Under the pieces are notes generated by a model, which was not told the DNA's origin, did no database searches, and was given only the letters and a program-made list of their open reading frames with translations. DNA of 64,000 nt. Origin: Omphiscola glabra. Taxonomy: Eukaryota > Mollusca > Gastropoda > Lymnaeidae. Of the stretch, positions 25,351-37,427 are shown piece by piece. The translations under genes were made by a program, and so were the position numbers. The stretch lies in NCBI GenBank assembly GCA_964017045.1, contig OZ024808.1, forward strand, positions 13,935,284 through 13,999,283, given 5' to 3'. Positions within the stretch are counted from its first letter, which is position 1. Each line of letters opens with the position of its first letter.

Positions 25351-25545
25351 ATACCCGGGTACCAGAAGTGACAGGTTGGGATTAAAAAAGTATTTAAAAT
25401 ATTATTGTTGGGTTTGTAAGACAAAATGAGGTATCAATTGAAAGATGATTGAATGGACTATACTTTTGTAAACCTAATTCTTCAGTTTAACTAAAATAAA
25501 CTACTACAAATGACATCCGAATAGCATTGAGTCTAATTGGACCCA
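25350..25545 (+). repeat. Dispersed repeat family A, copy 2
   Basis: Matches 9364-9575 over its full length, beginning at ACCCGGGTACC and ending near CATCCGAATAGCATTGAG. It abuts the truncated LINE at 24795-25350. Confidence 0.7.
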
Positions 25546-26209
25546 ACGCGAATGAATTTGGAGAAGACAGATTTATGGTTGAATACAATGACTACACTAC
25601 GAACAAACACAGCGAGAGGGGGTGGGGACTAAGACCAAGCGTAACGTTAGCACAGATCTTTGTCTAAGATTTGGGGTGGCAATGCCTGACTGATCAGGAC
25701 GTCTACATTTTGAGAAACGTTTGTGTTTAGCCTTGTAAGTCTGTCATGAACGATAGCAGGCAGCATTTTATAGGGAGTTATAGTGTGTGTCTACGAACTC
25801 TCGGCCTAAATTGTGTGCGAATTATTGGATATTTAAACAAATTTAACGTAAAGCATGTCTAAAAAAATGTGTGCTATTAATTGAACAAATTGTTGTAAAT
25901 AATTAAATTTGGGGTAAGGGGGAGTATTGTGATAAAAAAACAATATAATCTGTTTTAGCTTATACATTTTTACTGGATTAGATAATAGAAAAACTTTCAT
26001 GAATGTAATATATTACTTTTCTAAATTTCAAGATACTATAATTTTTTTTTTTTAAATAATGTCACTTCGGTTGCAGGAGTATCATTCTAAGCTTGACTTT
26101 AAGTTTTGCTATGTGTTGAATCACGTGTAAGGTTTAGATGAGGGGAGACAAGAAGTTGCACACAGTATTCAAATTGGCGCGATTGCAATTTCGCCCTATG
26201 TTACCATGC
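25546..26209. other. Gene-free spacer
   Basis: AT-rich DNA with no gene, repeat or regulatory site that I can support. Confidence 0.4.
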
Positions 26210-26217
26210 CTTTCAAT

Positions 26218-26403
26218 CAGTGGTTCTCAGCCTTCCTAATGCCGCGGCAGTTTCTCGTATTGTGGCGACCGCCAACTACAAAATTATTTTCGTTGCTACT
26301 TCAGACCTTTTGAGCATATGGGTTTTCCACTGGTCTTAGTCGACCCTTGAGAAAGGGTCGTTCGACCCCCACGGGGTTGCGACCCATTGGTTGAGAACCG
26401 GTG
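26218..26403. mobile_element. SPIN-like hAT MITE, copy 1
   Basis: Starts CAGTGGTTCTCAGCCTTCCT and ends GGTTGAGAACCGGTG, with internal CGACC...GGGTCGTTCGACCCCC blocks as in the SPIN (Space Invader) hAT family. The flanking 8-mers CTTTCAAT and GTTTAAAT agree at 6 of 8 positions. Non-coding, 186 bp. Confidence 0.8.
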
Positions 26404-26880
26404 GTTTAAATCAACAAAAGTTCAGCTTCTGGCCATGTTGTTGAGATCGATGTCATTCAAGGAATAACATTTAAGAAGTCTTGTCTGACAATCACAAATT
26501 ATAAATATCTAGGTAGATAGGTATGTTGGTAGGTAGGTAGGTAGATAGGTGGGTGGGAAGGTAGGTAGGGGTGTAGGTATGGATGAATGGGTGGATGGCA
26601 TAACTCTCTGTTCAATAGCGCGATTTATATATATCTATCCATCCATCCAAAGTAGCATGGATACCAGGGCTATAGAAGTATCCTATCTATCTATCTATCT
26701 ATCCTCCATCCATCCGTTTATCTTTCTTTCTCCCCTTGTATTTATTCCTCTTCCACCACTTGCTCACACATTCCCGCACTCATGTCAATCAAGACGTATT
26801 AAATAACTGTTTTAGTTAAATCATTTCTACTTGACTTTACTGTGATCATCATTTCTCTCTATATCATCAGATTACCAGAA
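26404..26880. other. 5' flank of the plus-strand TLR with tetranucleotide repeats
   Basis: A (GGTA)-like tract at about 26520-26600 and a complementary (ATCT/ATCC) tract at about 26635-26720 could form a hairpin. A pyrimidine-rich CTCTCTATATCATCAG just before the start codon resembles a 3' splice site, so a 5'-UTR intron is possible. Confidence 0.45.
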
Positions 26881-29800
26881 ATGCCCTCCTTCCGTTTACA
26901 ATTGGTTTCCTTGGCCGTATTGATGGTTCTACTAGTGGATCGGGAAAGCACAGTTTTTGGAAATACAATTCCCAATCCATGGCCACCGAACGACGCCTCA
27001 ACATTAGAGCATTCCATCGATAATCCCGTGAGAGTTGAAGCTGCGTATGTCACACTACCATCCACATATAAGACGTCCTACCAAGATGTATTTGATAAGG
27101 AAAATAACACGCACGATAGCAATTACACCTTTGTGTACCCTGACAATAATTATAAATGTCCACCCTGTGTTTGTACCGACAGAAGTGATGGACTTTTAAC
27201 AGCTTCGTGTAAAAGGCTGAACATCTCTGAGGTTCCTCACAATCTAACCACTGGTACAGAAATACTAATAATTACTGAATGTTCTATTGGTGCTTTGGAT
27301 ATGAGCGAATTTAAGCTGTATAGATATCTAAATAGCGTGGTCATTTCTAATAACACAGTGTTGCATACAATACGAAGATCGTCGGGATCCAAATCCACTT
27401 TGGCTATTCTCACATTATTCGTCGGCAAAAATGGCATTGAAATGGTTGAAAGTTATAGTTTTATAGACATGGAGCGCCTTCAAACCCTGTCACTGAGTGA
27501 GAACCGCTTAAACAAACTGACGGAAAACATGTTTTCAGGACTTAAAAGTCTTAGGAAGTTAGATGTTTCCCGTAATAACATTCACTTCGTTGATAACAAG
27601 ACATTCGACGATTTAAAAAGTTTACTCATTCTCGATATCAGCGGCAATCTACTGCAGGTAAACAATCACCAACTTCTGCCTCCCGGTGCATTTCTGAACA
27701 TCAACCAATTAGAAGAACTTTATATTCAAGGCAATTGTGAGCACGATCTCTTGTTATGTAGCTTTCCACAGCTGGTGATACAACAGTTGAAAAGATTAAG
27801 AGTTCTTGCCATCGACGCACACAACGAAAACGGCATAGGACCAGAAAGTGCAGCACTTTTCAACCTACGCACGTTGATTATTGATTCAAATTCGTTTTGC
27901 ACCACCCGAATTATAAACGAGACGTTCTTTGACCAAACTCCCAACTTAGTATCTTTAACAATACAAAATTGTCCGTTGCTAAGTATTCACCCCAAAGCGT
28001 ATTCGAAGCTTTTACACTTAGAGAATCTAACGGTCGGTTCAGTGCCCCCCGATTACAATCTCTGCCTAGCTTTAAGCGACATCCAAGGTTTACAGAATGC
28101 TTCTCTTAAGTATGTCTCACTTTCGGGTGTAAATAAATATGATTGCGCCTGTAGAAAACTTAATGATGTGAGCGTTAAATATTTAATGAGCCTAGACTTG
28201 CTCGAACTTGATCTTTCGTGGAATAACATTATGTCCATTTATCCGGGTTTTGCGTGGAATTTGCCAAAGAGCTTAAGAAAGCTTGATCTGAGTGGAAATG
28301 ACTTATCTACTGGCGTGCTCTATAGACCATTAAAATTTCCAGATGAACTTACGGAGCTAAATCTAAGCTATGAAACATATCAGTACACGAGCCAATGTTC
28401 AGAAACGTATATAGAAGCAGATGACAACAGTCTAATCGATGTGAACAGCGTTTTCAATATGGTTGGTTCCTCTAAAAAGGAACATGTCTACAAACAGAGC
28501 TACTTATTAACTAACACTTCCAATGAAGCAAGGGAATTACAGAGAAATGACAAACAAGTGCAAATTGAAGGTTTTCAAATTGTTAATCCGGCTTATTTCC
28601 ACTTCCCAACTACTGTAAAAATTTGGCATGCCACACAATTCCCGCAATTTGGAATTTTAGTTCTAAGACGAATTTATGAACAAAATTCTTCGCTTATTGA
28701 AATTAATTTTTCCGGAGGTTTCTTTGAGACGTGGGGGACATCCCACATGCTGTCTAAAATAAAAATAGCAGATTTAAGCAATAATTTCTGTGGAGACATG
28801 AGTACGAAATTTCTGACTAAAAACAACAGTTTAGAACATTTGTCTGTATCTAACAATTACATGGGAAATGTCTTCTACAACGATTCACAGGGTTTGTTAT
28901 TTGCAAAAGCCAAGAGACTTAGGTACTTAGACATCTCAAAGAATCTCATCAATGAAATACCAAAGAAATTTTTCAAAGGTTTAGTCAAACTTCAAACGTT
29001 GAAAGCTACCGATAATAAGTTACAACAGATACATAGCAGTTTCTCTCATATGAAGGACCTGAAATTGATTGACTTCAGTAGAAACTCTATCACTTGGATG
29101 AGTAGGAACACACGTGACGACCTTGACCTTATTGCCATCGATCACGAAGTGTACTTGGATCTGACTTCCAACCCTCTGCCCTGCACGTGTAGTGGAATAG
29201 AGATGCTGCAGTGGCTTGCCACCACCAATGTTTTTCTTTTGAACAGAGATTTTCTTGTGTGCGTCAATGAAACGAATGCAATACAAGAAATTGGAGATGT
29301 CGCTGAGATGGTTCGAATTTTAAAACGACAGTGCACTTCTAAAAATGCCTTGATAGTAACCTGTGTATTTGCCATTAGTTCTTTCAGTATCGTGTTGACT
29401 GCTTCAATGATGTATCGATACCGCTGGTGGTTGAGATATTTACTGAATGTGGCTCTGGCTAAATTGTTTGGTAAAAAGTCTGCAGATAATACAAATACTT
29501 TCCAATTCGATGCTTATATTTTAAGCACAGATGAGACTCGATTTTTTGTACTTCGTGATTGTGTCCGCGAACTAGAAGAGCGAAGAGGTCACCGACTTTG
29601 CATTGAGGAGAGAGATTTTTTACCTGGTACTTACATGCCGACTGATATTTTGAGTGGCATACGGAACAGTGCCGCGACCGTTGCTATGGTAACGCCAGAG
29701 TTTTACGAAGATGGCTACTCCGAATACCGTATCAAGATGGCGTTGATGGAGGAATGTTCGGCAAAGCGGACTCTACTTTACGTGTGCATGTGCGAACCTA

Positions 29801-29946
29801 CACGTGATGAAGATTTATCCGACGATCTCATGACTTTGATGAAAAACAATCGCTACATCGAACGCCCGCCACTCGACGAAACTGTTGATAATGTAGGCAG
29901 AGCATACTGGGATCAGCTGTCTCTTTTCATAGGGCGATCTGTTTGA
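26881..29946 (+). CDS. Toll-like receptor, intact, single coding exon
   Basis: 1021 aa from the first ATG (MPSFRLQLVSLAVLMVLLV signal peptide). A Cys cluster at about residues 92-115 (CPPCVCT) is followed by about 20 LRRs, an LRRCT (NPLPCTC, about 762-820), one transmembrane helix (about 824-846) and a TIR domain from about 874 to the C-terminus (box 1 FDAYILSTDE, box 2 RDFLPG, box 3-like YW instead of FW). A single LRRCT cluster next to the membrane makes it a vertebrate-type single-cysteine-cluster TLR. Expected role: ligand sensing by the LRR ectodomain and TIR-adaptor signalling in innate immunity. It is the head-to-head paralogue of the gene at 15.7-18.8 kb. An upstream in-frame GTG (26842) is not used as a start here. 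Confidence 0.95.
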   Translation: MPSFRLQLVSLAVLMVLLVDRESTVFGNTIPNPWPPNDASTLEHSIDNPVRVEAAYVTLPSTYKTSYQDVFDKENNTHDSNYTFVYPDNNYKCPPCVCTDRSDGLLTASCKRLNISEVPHNLTTGTEILIITECSIGALDMSEFKLYRYLNSVVISNNTVLHTIRRSSGSKSTLAILTLFVGKNGIEMVESYSFIDMERLQTLSLSENRLNKLTENMFSGLKSLRKLDVSRNNIHFVDNKTFDDLKSLLILDISGNLLQVNNHQLLPPGAFLNINQLEELYIQGNCEHDLLLCSFPQLVIQQLKRLRVLAIDAHNENGIGPESAALFNLRTLIIDSNSFCTTRIINETFFDQTPNLVSLTIQNCPLLSIHPKAYSKLLHLENLTVGSVPPDYNLCLALSDIQGLQNASLKYVSLSGVNKYDCACRKLNDVSVKYLMSLDLLELDLSWNNIMSIYPGFAWNLPKSLRKLDLSGNDLSTGVLYRPLKFPDELTELNLSYETYQYTSQCSETYIEADDNSLIDVNSVFNMVGSSKKEHVYKQSYLLTNTSNEARELQRNDKQVQIEGFQIVNPAYFHFPTTVKIWHATQFPQFGILVLRRIYEQNSSLIEINFSGGFFETWGTSHMLSKIKIADLSNNFCGDMSTKFLTKNNSLEHLSVSNNYMGNVFYNDSQGLLFAKAKRLRYLDISKNLINEIPKKFFKGLVKLQTLKATDNKLQQIHSSFSHMKDLKLIDFSRNSITWMSRNTRDDLDLIAIDHEVYLDLTSNPLPCTCSGIEMLQWLATTNVFLLNRDFLVCVNETNAIQEIGDVAEMVRILKRQCTSKNALIVTCVFAISSFSIVLTASMMYRYRWWLRYLLNVALAKLFGKKSADNTNTFQFDAYILSTDETRFFVLRDCVRELEERRGHRLCIEERDFLPGTYMPTDILSGIRNSAATVAMVTPEFYEDGYSEYRIKMALMEECSAKRTLLYVCMCEPTRDEDLSDDLMTLMKNNRYIERPPLDETVDNVGRAYWDQLSLFIGRSV

Positions 29947-30233
29947 AAAGGTATGGTTAAGCAAACCTGACGCGTCACAGAAGATGACTATGAGAATGCA
30001 TTAATAGAATCGAAGACATGGCATTAAAGATAATGTATTTAGAATGTGCAAGTCGTACAGAAAGGTACTTTTACAGTGTTTGGACTACAAGCAATCATCG
30101 TTTAAGCAACAAAAGGGAATACATATATACTTAACATAATACAAAGTCTACATAATAAAGTCACATACGTACGTACATAACGAAGCAGATAAAAGCCATG
30201 AGCGGCAGGAATGTACTATTATATAGAAAAGTC

Positions 30234-30239
30234 AATAAA
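30234..30239 (+). promoter_or_regulatory. Polyadenylation signal of the plus-strand TLR
   Basis: AATAAA about 290 bases after the stop codon, followed by a GT-rich TGTGTATCTGTGTTTGTT stretch, the usual layout of a 3' end. Confidence 0.6.
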
Positions 30240-30342
30240 ACAAATTATGTGTATCTGTGTTTGTTAAAAAATCTGATTTCATATCTTTAAAGTGGAGTTA
30301 TAGCTATTTATTTTTTGTGGTGTGAAACATTTTTGAATGTGT

Positions 30343-30565
30343 TGTGTGACTTGTATAATGTGTTGTGTGACTTGTATAATGTGTTGTGTGACTTGTATAA
30401 TGTGTTGTGTGACTTGTATAATGTGTTGTGTGACTTGTATAATGTGTTGTGTGAGACTTTAATAATGTGTGACTTGTATAATGTGTGACATCTATAATGT
30501 GTGACTTGTATAATGTGTGACTTGTATTCTGTGTGACATATGTGTGACTTGCATAACGTGTTGTG
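30343..30565. repeat. About 20-bp minisatellite
   Basis: Copies of TGTGTTGTGTGACTTGTATA, degenerating on the right into GTGTGACTTGTATAAT. It lies just beyond the TLR 3' end. Confidence 0.85.
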
Positions 30566-31680
30566 TAACTTTTATTTTGCTGTTAACGCATTTTACGATT
30601 TAATCAAGGGCGTAGAAAATCACATACACATACACCCAACTTTTTTATGTTATGAAGACTACCATTAACATTTCTTGGATGTTGTCAACATGCTTGTGTG
30701 GGAAGAACTTTTACTCAGAAGGAGACATCCGCGACATTTGAAACATACACCCATGAAGTGAAGTTGACATTTATGGGCATCACTCTGGAATGACCTAGTT
30801 ACATGGACTACTTAAGACAATATTGTGGAAAGGTTAATTTTGGTAAACGACAATGGCTCGCATGTCTGAGACAGCTCGTCTTTCCTTATTACATCTATCT
30901 ACATTTTCTGTGTGTGTTGTATGTTGTGTGTGTGTGGGGGGGTGGTTGGGTGTGTTGTGTGGGTGGGTGTGAGGGGTAGGTGGGTGTGTGTGTGGTTTTT
31001 GTCATAACATGAATTTATTGTGTTAATGCTTGGCTTATAAAAAACGAACCTATAAGATAAGTGAATTGCTCGATATTGTATCGTGATTTGTGGTATAGAT
31101 TGATGTGAAGTTGTTACACATTGTTATTACCGGGCGATTGATAGAAAAATACTTGCAAGTGTAAGAATGAAACACATGCACACTTCCAATCATAGGATCA
31201 ATAAATCTATGAGATTTTATGCTTGACATCAGATTTCCATTGAGTTTTGTAACATTAGCCTACATAATTCGTTGGTTAGCTTACATAATTCGTTTTTTTT
31301 TTAAATTATGAAAACGTTGATAGTTAATTAATTTATTTTTAAACTGTTGTGTTTGTTTAAAAAAAAAATCTCCTCATTTTATGTTCGAAGTTTGAGCCAC
31401 AATGAAACCCATTTTGAGTACAGATGTCATGTTTTCATCAAGTTGATGTCATTAAGTATTGGTCACAAATTTAAAAAAAAAAATTTTTATCTATCAAAAT
31501 CTGACACGGGCATGTGAGATTCAAACTTTGATTGAATGTGTGATAAAAATATTGGAAACAAAGGTTGGTTTTTTTGTATCTATAAGAAACTGAAATCTAT
31601 TAATGTATCTAATAATATTTATTTGAACAAAATAACAAGTTAGTTGCATATTGTCGATTAGTTTTTTTTCAAGATGATAT
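30566..31680. other. Gene-free spacer
   Basis: Contains a GT/G-rich simple tract (about 30905-31000) and AT-rich DNA. No gene seen. Confidence 0.4.
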
Positions 31681-31689
31681 ACAGGTGTT

Positions 31690-34600
31690 ACACTATCGAG
31701 AGCAGCCTTGATGCCAAGAATAGGGAGATATGGAAGCTTCTTATCTGGATAGATTTGATATTTGATATGTATGGCATCTTTCCGTCTACGAGAGACGATA
31801 GATTATCTTGTCTGGTTGCAGCTCTTCGTGTGGCTAATGAGACCGATCCTTGAATGGCAGTCTCTTGTGCATGTCCCGCACACGAATGCGGTGGAGTAGT
31901 GTTTTCTTGCCTTTCTCCGCGCTCTCTTCACAGCTGCTTCCGCCCTGTAGAGCTCCTCGGCACGTAGTGATCCTTCCTTCACGATGCCCCGCCATGTAGA
32001 TCGATCCTCCGCCAGGTCCTCCCAATTTGAGATGTTGATGTTAGCCGCCTTCATATCTCTTTTGCAAATGTCTATGTATCTGAGACGAGGCCGTCCAACT
32101 GACCTTTTCCCTGTCGCCAGCTCGCTGTACAGCACGTCCTTAGGTATGCGACCAGGTTGCATTCGCTTGACGTGCCCAAGCCAGCGGAGGCGTCTTTGGA
32201 TTAAAAGGGCTGGGACGCTGCACATATTTGTTTGAGACAGGACATCCGTCTTGGGGACTTTTTCCTGCCATTTGATGTCAAGGATGCGGCGCAGGCATCT
32301 GAGGTGGAAGCCATTGAGCCTTTTTTCGTGCCTGTTGTATGTGGTCCAAGACTCACAACCATAGAGGAGTGTGCTCAGTACGCAGGCCTGGTATACCTGC
32401 AGCTTAGTTCTTGTTGTGAGCTTGGCATTGGACCAGACTCTTTTCTTCAGTCTCGCCATGACAGTTGCGGCCTTCCCTATTCTACCACTTATCTCATCCT
32501 CCATTGAGAGGGTGCTCGAAATGTTCGACCCTAGATATGTGAATCTGTCAACAGCATCCAAGTCGCAGTCGTCGATGGAGATAGTGGGGGGAGAGTCAGC
32601 GTCCTGGGCCATAATGTTGGTTTTCTTTAAGCTGATGATCATGCCAAACTCTTTGCAGGCAGCGGATAAACTGGATACAAGGCTCTGCAGGCCGTCTGCT
32701 GAGTGAGATACTAAAGCGGCGTCATCTGCAAATAAGAGCTCACGTAGCATGACCTTTCTTATTTTGGTCTTAGCTCTAAGGCGCGCAATGTTTAACAATC
32801 TCCCGTCTGCTATAGTGTGAATGTATACCCCATCGCTGTTGTTCTTGAAGGCATACTGGAGTAAGATGGAGAAGAAGATTGCAAATAAAGTAGGAGCTAG
32901 CACGCAGCCTTGCTTTACTCCACTACTTACTGGAAAAGCTTCTGAGGTGGCACCGTCATAGCATACTGTGCCCTGCATGTTATAGTGGAACTGCTCGATG
33001 ATGTTAAGCAGACGTGCAGGGCAGCCTATTTTTTTTAGGATCTGGAAGAGGCCGCTTCTGCTGACAAGATCAAAAGCTTTAGTGAGGTCGACAAACGCTA
33101 TGTATAGAGGCATATGTTGTTCCCTGCATTTCTCCTGCAACTGACGCAGAGAGAAGATCATGTCTATGGTTGACCTACCGGCTCGAAAGCCACATTTCGA
33201 TTATGGGAGTACACGCGATGCTAGGGTCTGCAAGCGTGTTAATGCAACTCGGGCGAAGGCCTTTCCAACTATGCTAAGAAGGAAGATTCCACGATAGTTG
33301 TTGCAGTCACTCTTGTCTCCTTTGTTCTTGTACAATGTAACAATGTTTGCATCTTTCAACTCTTGTGGTAGCTGTCTCTGTTCCCAGCACATAGTAAGGA
33401 GATCGTGCAAGGGCCGTAATAGAACTTCCTTTCCACATTTTAGAACCTCTGGTGGAATTCCATCATTGCCAGGGGCTTTCCCACAGGCGAGACAATCGAT
33501 GGCTCTACCTACCTCTTCTAGGGTGGGTAGGGTGTCAAGCTCATCCATGACCGGCAGGTCTGGGATATCGTCCAGGGCAGCGGTTGAGACATGGTTCATT
33601 GTTGCGTATAGTTCCAAGTAGTGCTCAATCCACCGTTTGAGTTGTTTATCCCGATCAGTAATAAGTTCCCCTGTTTTTGACATTAAGGGCGCAGTCTTGG
33701 AGGTCAGAGGCTTGTTTTATATTCTCGTACATAGCCTTTGCATCTCCTCTATCAGCAGCTGACTGTATGCTGGAGCTTAGATTGAGCCAATATGTGTTAG
33801 CGTAGTGGCGAGCTGCCTGCTGGGTGTTTTTCTTGGCACTTTTAAGAGTTTGTAGAGTGGCTGGGCAAGGCGTGTCTTTATAAGCCAAGAGAGCCTTTCT
33901 TTTAGCATCAGTGACATGCTTCATTTCCTGCCAGTGAGCCTCGAACCAATCTGCACTTTTGCGTTCTCTCTTGCCAAATGCCGTGATAGCCGAGTTATAG
34001 ATAGTGTCCCGCAGATGAGACCACTTGGACTCAATAGTGTCTTTTGGTGGCATTTGTTCAAGAGCTTCTTGTAGTCTATGGGTGTATTCTTCCGTTCTCT
34101 CTGGGTTATTGGTGGAGTAGGTGCTTATGCGAGGTTTGCCCTTGTTTTTGGTGTGATACAGTTTCTTTGGCAGTAACCTTATCTTGCTAGCCACTAAGGA
34201 ATGATCTGTGTCGCAGTCTGCGCTATGGTAGCTGCGTGTGAGGAGGACACTAGCCAGTTGTGTGCGTCTTGTGATTATGAGATCTAATTGGTGCCAGTGT
34301 TGCGAGCGGGGATGCCTCCATGACACTTGGTGAATAGCCTTACAGTTGAAGTAGGTATTTGTTACACATAGTCTATGTAAACTGCATAGTTCCAGTAGCC
34401 TCTGCCCATTTTCATTTAGCCTGCCTCTTCCGAAATGACCAAGGCATGTAGGTCAGGACATGTAATCACTTCCCACTCTCGCATTAAAGTCACCCAAGAG
34501 GTAAATTGCTTCTGAGCTGGAGGAAAGTGTTGGAGCATAAGCACTGGTGATGTTGGCAAATCCAGAAGACGTTGACAGACGTATAGTAAGTATTCTATTT

Positions 34601-35270
34601 GTGCCCTTTGTTGGGGGTTCTATGGATGAGCAGAATACGTTTTTTATAGCAAAACCAATCCCATGTTGTCTTGGTGCGTCCATTGGTCCACCCTGCCAGA
34701 AGAAAGTGTAGTTGTGTTCTTTTATGGTACCACATTCCGGGAGCCTGGTCTCCTGGAGGCACGCAATATCAATGTTTAGTCTGCTAAGCTCTCTATCAAT
34801 GATAGCTGTTTTCCTTGCGTCGTCAATGAGCTGCAGGTCGGCAGTAATGCCCGGACACATAGTCCTTACGTTCCAGCTTGCTAGTCGAAGAGCTGATGTC
34901 TTCTTTTCTTTTGTTTTCTTATTTCTAGATGCATGTTTCTGTGGCCTACTTGTTGAGATGACCCTCTGATCTCCACGCACCCAATGAAGATAAAGCCTGG
35001 GCGAAGTAGTATGGAGAACCAGCTGCTGCCCAACCAGCAGATTCCCCCTCTCCACGCCCTTGGTGGATCCAAGGGATCGAGTAGTGTCGATACGGCTTGG
35101 CACCATTGGCGTCGCAGGAGCTGCCGGAATGCTAATGACTTTAAAAACAGACCGCCTAAGGAGCTCCAATTCCTGATTTTCTGTCGGGGTTTACTCCCTT
35201 AGCCTTTCCCATCTGGGTATATCCACAAGGCAGCGGAGGTTTGGAGTCAGAGTTTCCCTCTCCTAGATGA
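31690..35270 (-). mobile_element. Nearly full-length APE-type LINE, inactivated
   Basis: One minus-strand frame is spread over four pieces. Near the start is an APE endonuclease (LASWNVRTMC, ACLQETRLPE, LLGDFNARVGSD); then a linker; then the RT (CGFRAGRSTIDMIFSLRQL, AFVDLTKAFD, SSGVKQGCVLAPTLF, LLFADDAALV) and a C-terminal block (LRWLGHVKRM, VGRPRLRYID) with a Cys-His knuckle (CGTCTRDCHSRIGLISH). Defects: an in-frame TGA after GSDYMS (near 34453), a frameshift near 33700, and TAA just before SKCGFRAG (33201). The rest is well preserved, so the insertion is fairly young. Clade not assigned. Confidence 0.9.
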
Positions 35271-37413
35271 GCTACCGGCCATGGTTTACGGGTCTCATCT
35301 ACCCGAAGCTAATGGTTTTGAGCTTTTTTTATGTGTTGTTATTTTGTCGAGATATTGTGTCGCGGCATAAATACGCAATTTCCGTTTTTTTGTCTCTCAA
35401 GAAGCAAATGTTCCCACCTTCGTTAGTCGATCTCTTATACCCTTTCTGCTGTCTTCCGATTAGTTGTATCCATTTCTTCTCCTTTGAATTATTAATACGT
35501 TTTATGAACACTGTCCGCTTTCTAGGTATGTTGCAGTTTGAGTTTTCATTTGGGGACTACACCAATTTTTGATTTCAGCCATCTTGTTGTTAACCGGAAG
35601 TTAAATAATAACATCATAAATATAGATATTGCACACCAAACGCCCTTGCAATGTTTTTTTTGTTTTTTTGTTAAAGAATCTAATTTAGCGCAGCTATCGG
35701 GAATTTTAGTTCGTGAAAAGTGTCATCACATTTCCTTCGTCTTCCTTCGGGGAAAAAAAACTGATTTTGAGGGTTGGAGCTGGGGGTGACATTGTGAAAG
35801 GATGTGTCGTCATCGGCAATGAGTTAATGCGCCAAGTTTCAGCCTGATAGGTGTACGGGAAGTTGGTCAATTAGCCTCAATAAATTAAGGATTGGGTGTA
35901 GATAATAAAGCGGGGGGGGGGAGGGGGGTTATGACTCTAAATGAATTTTTCACAAATGTTTGTGTACACAATTATAAAATCTGACAGTATTAGATACAGT
36001 AACTATTTAAACATTCATTTAACAATAAATTTAACATAGCTGTTGAAGCAGGCCATTCGAAAAGTGTCTTATATTTCTAAGCGACCCAGAAATAATTCAA
36101 GGTATATCATTTATTTGACCTTAATTTATAAATATACCCGGATGTAATGGGTACAAAATAGTCTATGAAGTAAACTATTTTACAAAGGATAATCTGGAAT
36201 TCAATTATTTGTATGTCTACAATAACTGAATGTGTATCACATATGCAAATGGAAATGTCTTTTACATAGCGTTACATCTTGATTTATTTTATTTAAAATC
36301 TTACCCTTACTGAATATATTGTTCAAAATATTATATCGTGTATTTAAGACGAGTCTTTGCACTACCTTGCACCGTAGAGCATTATTGAATAGATCTGAGC
36401 TTCCGCTGTATAGTTATATAATCCTAGAAACTCGAATTAAAAGTAAATAAAAACTGTATTGATGTCAATGAAAAGATTCAAGGCTTCTTCAATAAAACCG
36501 ATTGTCTCTGTTATATAAAAAATTGTACAGTCTCTAAGTTGTGCTAGTTTATGTGTTTGATATGTGCTCAGACGATCAGTAATGACGTGAACTTATTGTC
36601 TATTCTATACTTTATGCTAATTGATAGGTTTGATATGTGCTCGGACGATCAGTATTCATTCATAAATACGTACGTTATTTGCGGTTAAAGCTACGATATG
36701 TATGTTACATGTTTCTTTTCTTATTTCAGGGCCATTTTATTGTTTGTTGTCAAGTTGTTTTCGAGAATCATCACTATAATTAGGAGTCAACTCCGTGCTA
36801 AACAACCCCCCCCCCCCACAAAAAATAAATAAATAATTAAATAACTTTGCTCAAGACATTGTGTATCATTCAGATCCTTTCTTGTTTTAAGTTGCTTTTT
36901 TTTTTAAAACTATATTTATTTCTATAGGACGTTGTGTGAAGCGCAATCATGGGACAACACACTGTATAGCATGTGTCAAGACTGACCGCTTCGATCAAGG
37001 TTCAAAGAATCAAGACTAGAGATTTCTTTGCGTAAAACAGACCTACTAGTCCATGTGTTAGCATCAGCCTAGACTAGTCTCGGTGCTGCCGGTAAAAACA
37101 TGGTAACTGAATTTGAATGAGGGTGGGACGAAATATATGGTTTTCTCAAAACACTATTAGGAATAGGTAATGAGTGAGACAGAGTAAGGTTAAACCTGAA
37201 AAAAAAGTAACGCAACAAAACAACGAAAGTGTCGACAGGAAGCCTTCGTCCGCGAACAAACAACAGACAAAAAAATAGTAAAAATAAATAAATTTTAATA
37301 TACATAAAAATATAGCTGTGAATGTATGAAGTATTTAAAGAATGCATTAGTTTAGTCTACAGTCGTTGGTGTTTTCGTGGTGTTAAAATTGATCTATTTT
37401 AATGTATAGCCAG
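35271..37413. other. Gene-free spacer
   Basis: AT-rich, with a G run near 35912, a C run near 36810 and a copy of dispersed repeat B at 35618-35712 (see 49867). GATATGTGCTC.GACGATCAGTA occurs twice near 36565 and 36636. No gene recognised. Confidence 0.4.
35618..35712 (+). repeat. Dispersed repeat B, copy 1
   Basis: Shares ATTGC.CACCA.ACGC.CTTG and then TTAGCGCAG.TATCGGGAATTTT with 49867-49930. Nature unknown. Confidence 0.5.
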
Positions 37414-37427
37414 AGAAATGCTTACTG

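Noticed and set aside
26842..26880. Upstream GTG start giving a 13-residue longer TLR
   Set aside because: Not an ATG, and the stretch contains a likely 3' splice site; the ATG at 26881 begins a good signal peptide.
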